64,000 nt of DNA. Source: Alopecurus myosuroides (lineage: Eukaryota; Streptophyta; Magnoliopsida; Poales; Poaceae). A program made the translations under genes and the position numbers. The notes under the pieces are model-generated. The model saw only the letters and a program-made list of their open reading frames with translations, made no database searches and was not told where the DNA came from. Of this stretch, positions 57,131 through 64,000 are shown piece by piece (position 1 is the first letter of the stretch; every line of letters begins with the position of its first letter). The DNA is taken from contig CM054061.1 of the NCBI GenBank assembly GCA_028641055.1, positions 30,863,523 to 30,927,522 of the forward strand, in the 5' to 3' direction.

Positions 57131-59370
57131 ATAAAATATGGACTTTCCGTTCGTTTACGGGTATTTTCCTAAAAGTTGATTTTCTGCGGAAAAATAAGAC
57201 ACCAAAGTAATTCTGCTGAAAACCGCGTTAGTCAGTGTTAGTTGCATTCAAAACACACAAGTTTAGAGGGAAAACATCAGCAAAGTGTTCGGAGAAGTAG
57301 ATACGTTTTTGACGTATCAACTCCCCCCCCCCCCAAGCTTAGCTTATTGCTTGTCCTCAAGTAATTCAGTTAACAACTGAGTGCGATAAAAGAACTTTTA
57401 CGAACACATTTGCTTCATATGATGTAAATATACTCACTATATGATCAAATACGTAATTATGATCATGATAAGATACATGCAAGATATTGTCACTTAATAG
57501 TTATGCAAACCATGAAGAGATAACAACATATTAATAATAAACAATATGAAACATAATTATTTGCAAGATTGTAATATTCATAATAGGATCTGATAAAGTG
57601 GTGTCTCGCTTGCCCTTATGGCAAAACATAAATGCCAGGGCACCTCTGAAGTTCAAGGGAAGACTAGAAGTAAAGATATCAAAAGATGCAAGTATCAATA
57701 TTATATCACAATCAACCGTGCTTTGGGACAAACACATCACACTAAGAATGAAAATAATGCTCTCAAGAAGGTGCTCAAAGAATATGGTGGAGACTCTTCC
57801 TATAAGTAAAGGATTGGCCTTTCATAGAGGGAAGCAGGGATTCACATGCGCTAGAGCTTTTCATTTTTCATGAAACAGAAGTAAAACAATTTTGAGAGGT
57901 GGTTGTTCATGTCAACAAATGATAAACAAAAAATACACTACGTCACAAGCCAACTAGATTTCACAAGAGCGGCTCCCATATGAAGGACGCAACTGGTGTA
58001 GAAGGTCATCCCTCTTTCTCTTTTGTTTACACAATAATGCTTTGACTGATAAAGCAGAGGCAAAAAAAAGTGAAGAGATTTTGTGTGTATTAATTTAGGG
58101 TTGGGCACCCCGCTGCCAGCTCTTCTATCAATTGGATAAGAGGATGAAGCCACTAGTCCAGAGTGTGAAATCCAATCAACAAGTGAGATAAAGGTTCTCT
58201 ATTTACGTCTTCATGAGCAAAAACAAGAACACAAAGCAGGAGTAATTTTCAAGGTTTTAAAGGTAGCACATGCAAATTTACTTGGAATGGCAGGAAATAC
58301 CATTCATAGGAATTTATAGTGGACTCTGTGGAATAACTTGGTTTTCAGGGATTTGGAGGCACGAGTAGAGCTCATACTCAGTGCACGTGAAGGCTAGAAA
58401 TAGACCGGGAAGCGACAATCAAGAGAGCAATAATTACCATAATCATGTTTACGACAAAGTAAAATTAACTGAGCCATAAAATTGATACTAGAACTCTAAG
58501 GCAAAATAAATCATCGAGTCTTATTGACTTTTTGTTTTCAGTCTTAGCATGCGTGAGCATGTGCCAAGTCGATTCAAATGAAACAGTCAGAGGAGGCTAC
58601 CACAATGTCATACGCTTCTACGAATAGAACAATCCGAACAAATATTTATACGACAGGTCATTTACTATTAATAAATTGGAACAAAACATGAGAGAGGATG
58701 AACTATTAAGCAGCCATTAAATCACATATATCTTATATGAACAAACTAAGCATGCTCACATGGATAGGTATATGTACAAAAATAAAAACAAATAGAGTTC
58801 ATACTAGCCTCTCACCACAACTTGAATTGTCATAGATCGTCATTATTGCTCTTCACTTGTGTCTCGAATAATATATAATGAAAACCAAGCTCCAATGGAG
58901 TCACAGACGACTGTTGAACTCTGCAGCAAACTTCACAAAACAAAAGAAGAACAACAAATATTTTTGGGTTTTTCAATTAAAGCACGAGCAAAAGAGAATA
59001 AGCAAACAAAGCAAACTCTTTTTGGGTTTTTGAATATTAAACTGCAACTAAAGGATAAAGCAAACCAACTAAAGAAACAAAAAGGGAGAAACAACAGAAA
59101 TATTTTTGGTCTTTTTGTGTTTAGGAAAGAGAAAACAAAACAACGATAACAAAGGAAAGAGAGAAACAGAAAATATGAATGTACAAAGAACCGACTGAAC
59201 ACGATTTGTGATGTCGATATACCTCCCCCCAAGCTTAGGCTTTTGTCCTAAGTGGGGCTCAATTCCAGCCCCGCCATGAAGTGACGTCTCCAAATCGTGA
59301 CGATGAGGGCCCTCCTCCCTGGTACGAGCTCTGTCGTGGGATGATCACGGCAGACGTTACCGGGGGTAAC
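57131..59370 (-). mobile_element. 3' part of another outer-family Gypsy element
   Basis: On the minus strand: the last codons of the unknown ORF (59370-59259, compare 15381-15258), the 3' non-coding region with a purine tract at its upstream end (59222-59238), polypurine tract 57320-57334 (a long G run), and only the first 189 bp of the 3' LTR (57319-57131). The LTR is truncated at 57131, and the element's upstream part is cut by the second Tat-like LTR. Confidence 0.8.
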
Positions 59371-59808
59371 TGATGTTGGGGCAAGACGACACAGGCGTTT
59401 GGGAGAGGGTTTAGCTCAGAGGAAAACATGGTGGAAATCGATCTGGTAGCCGGCAATCAAAGTCGCCGAGTCTCCGATCTTGATATAATAACTCAACTCT
59501 GGGGTTACATTGGATGCTCGATATCAAGCGATATTGCTATGGTTCTTAGATTTCTGTCAACTACTCCTAGGGGTCGGTTTATAAAGCACCCGTACCCCCT
59601 GGCTTACCCTCCAAGGCGCACCTTGAATCCTACCCGGACACGGCGCACAAACCCTAACTTTCCTTTACCATAACCCACAATCCGGGTTACCGGGCCTACA
59701 AACTTGGGCCTCCCAAAAGTTTCTTTATCCTTAACCGGATCCTGCGCAGCGTCCTTTGGGCCGGGTTATTCCTTGGAGTTGGCCTACCGGGTTGTTATCC
59801 CTCCATCA
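59371..59808 (-). repeat. 3' LTR of a second Tat-like element
   Basis: The right boundary is clear: CCATCA then GTAGTCCCCGG, parallel to CGTCA then GTAGCCCCCGAG in the first Tat element. The left boundary, at TGATGTTGGGG, is set by where the homology of the outer-family ORF tail stops and is uncertain by a few bases. The partner LTR is beyond the window. Confidence 0.6.
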
Positions 59809-60185
59809 GTAGTCCCCGGAATAGCTTGGGCTTCACGGATCCTTCCTTGAAGCGCTCGCTATTCCCTGCAAGGATATCAAACACACAAGTACGTGGAGGC
59901 CGGGTTAAGGTGCCTTGATAGATAGCTAGGCCTTACTCCATGGTGGCCATATAGTAACCCGGCTCTTCCCCAAATACCTGACTTACCTTTCCAGGTCTAA
60001 ACCCCAAAAATGTCAAGATTCTATACTCGATAATTGACCCTGATATCACGGGATGGATCTCTTTCTCCTTTTCGTTCAGATACCTTGCTCAACATTTAAA
60101 GCGCATCTCGCAAAAAATCAAATAGATAGCCGTTACTCCGCAACTCCCGGCTCCCGTTCGCTGAATCGGGCTTATCCACTCGCGC
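59809..60185. other. Polypurine tract and spacer of the second Tat-like element
   Basis: Begins with a polypurine tract (minus strand TTCCGGGGACTAC at 59809-59821). No gene is seen before the TATA box. Confidence 0.55.
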
Positions 60186-60193
60186 TATAAATA
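60186..60193 (+). promoter_or_regulatory. TATA box of the second antisense gene
   Basis: TATAAATA on the plus strand. A 5' UTR exon is inferred to end at 60461 (donor GTAAGA) and to splice to an acceptor at 60982 (TTTGCAG), ten bases before ATG 60992. Confidence 0.6.
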
Positions 60194-60991
60194 GGCTCCT
60201 TGGGGGTAACCCGAACCCTAACGGCTCATTTCCCCCCACTCTTCTTCCTTTCCTCCTCCGCACTCAAGCTCACAGAGCGCCACCACGAAAATCCCGCGCG
60301 CATCACCGGAGCCCATTGGCCGGAGGCTGCGCTCCGCCACAGCTCACTCCGGGCCACCGCCAAGATCCACCGGCAAATCTCCAACCGGCCCGTCGGGAAC
60401 CGCAAAGGGACACCAATCTTGCGTGATTTGCCTTCGTCGAGCTTCACTTCAACCTCTTCCAGTAAGACTCCCATTCCCATTAATTAACCTCTGCAATTTC
60501 TTGATTTTCTTCAAACTAGATCTAGGTCAACCCGCCGGTCATTTTCCTGGTCATGCCGCATTAGATCGCTTGTGTTCATTCTAACCCATCCAATACGTGG
60601 GATATAGACTTTGTTGCGTTTTCCTATCGCCCATATTCATTAATTTTACCGCAAATCTAGAAACGGAACCTCCAATCTGGGCTCGAACCACTCAAAATTT
60701 CCGCCTTTGTCTCAATCACCCGGCCAATCCTCCCCTTTCCAGTTCCTTTTATTCGCACTAAGTGCATGTGCAGCCATCTATCATCCTCAAAATCTCTTTC
60801 AACGCTTAGATCCCCATAATTTTTGCTATAATACTCGATACCCGGATAGTCCGAACCTCACTCTGCAGACTGACACCCGGATAATACGCAATTTTCGTGT
60901 CTCGATGTTACCTTGCCGATACTTGGCCGACTCACAGCTTCCGTGTCTTATTCCTTTTGTCCTTCTACCTTGTGCTTTGCAGGTCAACCAC

Positions 60992-63900
60992 ATGGCTCCC
61001 AAGAAGCAGGGAAAAACTCAGACTAAAGCCAAAACCACCAACTCCATATCCGCCAACTGGGCGCGGTCTACGGTCACCAAGGCCAAGTTGGAGGAGCTGG
61101 TCGAGCTGGGAGTTCTTCCTCCTCAAGAGGATATCCAGTGGAGGGTGTCGGGCAAGGAGACCCGGCCTACACCGGCAAAAAATGAGGTAATATGCTTTGT
61201 AGAGCACGTGACCCGGGGCTTTCGTCCTCCGGGTCACCCCTTCTTCCGCGACGTCCTGAGCCACTATGGCCTTCGTGTTTTTGACATAGGTCCTAATTCT
61301 GTGTTAAATATCTCCCATTTTATCGTCCTTTCCGAGTCATACTTGTGCACTCCGCCAAGTCTGGCTCTTTTCATTGAGCTTTTCCAGTGCAAACCGTGCC
61401 GCGAAAGAGGTGACGGGGCACTTCTCGCTTGCGGCGGGGTTTCTATCCAGCGCCGCAAGAATTCTCTGATGCCACCCCTTACCCTTAACTCCCACGTCAA
61501 GCACTGGCAGCTCTCATACTTTTACTGCCAAGACACTTCCCCACCCGGCCAAAAGAAACTGCCGGGTTACTCAGAGGGCCTTCTTGACATCTCTGAGAAA
61601 TTTAGTGCCTTTGCCTCTGACTCGGACAGGGAGGCAATTCAACCTCTGCTAGCCAAAATCACCACTCTCACGGCCCAAGGCCTCATCGGGCTCAACCTGG
61701 TGAAAACTTGGGTCGATTTCCGGATTCAACCCAATTCCATCCGCACAAAGTTGATGTGCGAGTATTCGGGTCAATCTACAGACCCGCTCCGGTACTCTGA
61801 CAACAGCTTCGCGGCTGGTGACCCTCATAAAACTATCAAGGGTTTTCTGACAGAAAAGCTTGAGGTAATCCGGAACATAGCCGGATTAGAGCCCTTCACA
61901 CTCGAGAACCCAGCCCCGAGGTGAAGATCCAATTTTGACGTCTTTACCTTTGCTTTTTCCACTCGATACAGTTGATGACCCTTGTACTGATACTTTTCAG
62001 GCTGATGATGATTTTTGGAAGATCAACACTTCTCCTAGCTCCGAGAGTCCAGAGGAGCAAGAAGAAGTCGTTAACTCGAACGAAGGTGCTCTCCGGATTT
62101 TATTTGGTTCCTTTAAGCTCATCATAACCCCTTCATTTTCCAACTTATAACTTTGATGATATCCAGAACAAGAAGATGACGAAGAAGAAGACACCGACGG
62201 CAAAGTAGAATCCGCCAGCGACGAGGAGGAATTGGAGCCGATAGTCAAAGTCAGATCAAAGAGAAAACCCCAAGAGGCCACCCCCAAGGTTTCACATCAC
62301 CTCCTTGCATTCAATTCGTATTCCTTTAATAATATACATGAGCTACTTTGACGTTGTTCCACTGGCCATACTCGAAGGAGTCGCCCATGACCAAGCGCAG
62401 GTCAACTCGAAATCACCCGGGTGATGGTGCTCTTAACCCGGGTATTTCATCGACTCCGACTCGGCGGGCTGGTATTTACCCTATCCTTTCTCGGACGAAA
62501 CATTCTTCTTGAACCATTCCCTTATAAAATCTTACTTGATACTTTCCAGCCTCTCCCGGGTCCAGCGACGGATTCCCTTCGGACTTCGCGGTGAATACCG
62601 GGTAAAATGCTCTACCATGTTTTCATCACCCTTTCCTGATTGTACACTAGCTGCTCACTCATAATATATATAGGGCCACGGTCGTTACCAGCGACCAAGA
62701 GGATATGGAGACCGAGGGCCCGGGTAAGGGGAGCCTGGCTGATAAGACAACAGCCGCGTCTAGCGGCGAAGGACAAGCGTCACCGATAAACCCGGACACG
62801 CAAGAAGCCGAGTATCCGATTGCCTCCCACGCAAGCAAGAAGAACAGAGTCACAACCTTGGGTGCAGAAGAAGGAGCATCGGATTCCGACATACAAATGA
62901 CCCGGGTGCCACCTCCCACTAAGAAGAACACTCCTTCTCGGAATTTCCCAGGCCCCGGGTCCTCTGATACGGGTAAAAACACTTTTGATCAATTGATGAA
63001 CACTCTCCTCACTATGAAGACTTCAGAGAGCAATATCTTGGAGCGCATGGCCGCAGAGCACCAGGTAATAACACTTGATATCTCGTAGTGCATGCCTAGT
63101 CCCCAAGTTCCGAGCATGACTTGCTAAAGTTATGTTTGGTACTTTATGCAATACTCAGCTTACCATAATATCCAACTGATACTTGTGCTCCTTGCTACTT
63201 ACAGGCGCAGATAACCCGGTCTGATGAAATTTTACTCAAGACCGAACAACTTCTTCTTGCCGAGGTAAAGCGGAGGGAAACCCTTGAGGATGACATGAAA
63301 ACTTTGAAGAAGGATGTTTCTAAATACAAGAAGAAGTGCAATACCGCTCAGACCGCACTGAAGAAACTATCGGACCAGGTCGCCGATACTTATCAGATCT
63401 TGCTTAGTAAGTTTTTGCTGCCGATTGACTTCATGTCTTTGCTTTATTATATGACACTCGGGATTACTGATGCGTTCTTTCTTTTTTTTCAACTGTAGGT
63501 GCCAACCTTGCGACCCGCGAGGAGGATGCCATTGTCAAGGCTAGAACCCTGAAGACTGTGCTCCGGACTTTCTTTGCCGGCACAAAATTTATACTGGATG
63601 CCGTGAAGTGGCCTACGGAGGTATATCCGGGTGAGGAAAATCTCATCAAAGCCTGCTCCACCGTGCCTGGCTGGATTGAAATATGGAAACGCTCGTCATG
63701 CCGGATTGGTATGACCCGGGCCTTTACCCTGGCTAAGGCTTACTTTCCAAAGCTTGACCCGGCAAAGATGATATCCGGGTTTCCAGAATTTAAAGCGGAT
63801 GACTCCAAGTTTACACCCAAGGACTTCAAGGCCGTACAGTCTGCAGTGCGTCATTCGGCCACCACTTTGGCCGATAGTATGGATCTGAACACGATTATGA

Positions 63901-64000
63901 GTTCATACGACGCTGAAGGCAAAATTGTTACAGAGGAAGCACCCCCGCCTTTTGATATTTTGGAGAAATGGGCTGCTGATTCGGCTAAGAAGAGGGAAGC
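60992..64000 (+). CDS. Second Tat antisense gene product (PF04195-like), partial at right edge
   Basis: The start ATG 60992 (MAPKKQGKTQTKAKTTNSIS) follows a 5' UTR intron. The conserved domain shows EVICFVEHVTRGFRPPGHPF and SVLNISHFIVLSESYL. Exons with consistent phase: 60992-61864, 62001-62085, 62167-62288, 62378-62471, 62550-62601, 62674-63064, 63205-63406, 63499 onward past 64000. If exon 1 instead ran to the GTGAAG donor at 61921, the next exon would be out of frame, so either the GTAATC donor at 61865 is used or a small indel is present. Acidic, Lys-rich and coiled-coil segments follow the domain. No stop interrupts the chain. Function unknown. Confidence 0.68.

Noticed and set aside
60200..60487. 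95-codon frame just after the second TATA box
   Set aside because: It lies in the inferred 5' UTR exon and lacks similarity to the first antisense gene, whose conserved domain corresponds to the frame starting at 60992.
1..64000. tRNA, rRNA, organelle or viral inserts
   Set aside because: No cloverleaf-like or rRNA-like segment, plastid or mitochondrial gene, or pararetrovirus signature was recognised by reading. The tRNA-like matches are only primer-binding sites.

Overview
This is repeat-dense nuclear DNA from a large grass genome, most probably a Triticeae species (wheat, barley, Aegilops or a relative). The evidence is a CACTA element with TTTGGTCCCGG-type subterminal repeats, Stowaway-like MITEs with CTCCCTCCGTTC ends and TA target duplications, stacked Gypsy elements with TGGCGCCGTTGCCGGG primer-binding sites, grass Tat-type Gypsy elements carrying an antisense gene, and LINE fragments. 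The species cannot be fixed from the sequence. I saw no rRNA, tRNA, CRISPR or bacterial-style features. Only one ordinary host protein gene is supported: a two-exon C2H2-like zinc-finger gene at 52147-54094.

Layout, left to right. 1-602 is unassigned. 603-2075 and 2285-2427 plus 9635-10845 are two diverged copies of one direct duplication. The second copy is split by a complete CACTA transposon (2428-9634, target duplication GTG). That element holds a dead transposase (plus strand), a FAR1-like fragment and an open proline/alanine-rich gene on the minus strand. A LINE tail (10880-11330) and a MITE (11436-11665) follow.

11815-41539 is one Gypsy element on the minus strand (target duplication TTGTC on both sides) whose body is loaded with later insertions. 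A MITE (19647-19905) and a non-autonomous LTR element (19914-26925, target duplication AGGTT) sit in its gag gene. A 12.8-kb Tat-like Gypsy element (27867-40669) sits in its 5' LTR. The outer element has gag and protease plus a conserved unknown ORF, but no reverse transcriptase or integrase. The Tat element has a decayed gag-pol on the minus strand and an intact multi-exon antisense gene on the plus strand (29589-33519).

41540-48930 is old repeat debris: an LTR remnant, LINE fragments and a solo LTR at 46749-48163. At 48927-52041 lies a roughly 475-bp tandem duplication just upstream of the zinc-finger gene; its second copy is split by a LINE (49442-51598). Beyond the gene are a decayed Harbinger-type NAM-associated gene (54821-57061) with a solo LTR inside it, the 3' part of another copy of the outer Gypsy family (57131-59370), and the 3' LTR plus antisense gene of a second Tat-like element that runs off the right edge.

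The most interesting pattern is the pair of antisense genes in two different Tat-like elements. Each has its own TATA box and an open, phase-consistent exon chain. In the fully visible element the sense gag-pol is broken while the antisense gene is not. A second pattern, seen in three LTR families here, is repetition of polypurine-tract-like sequence inside the element.
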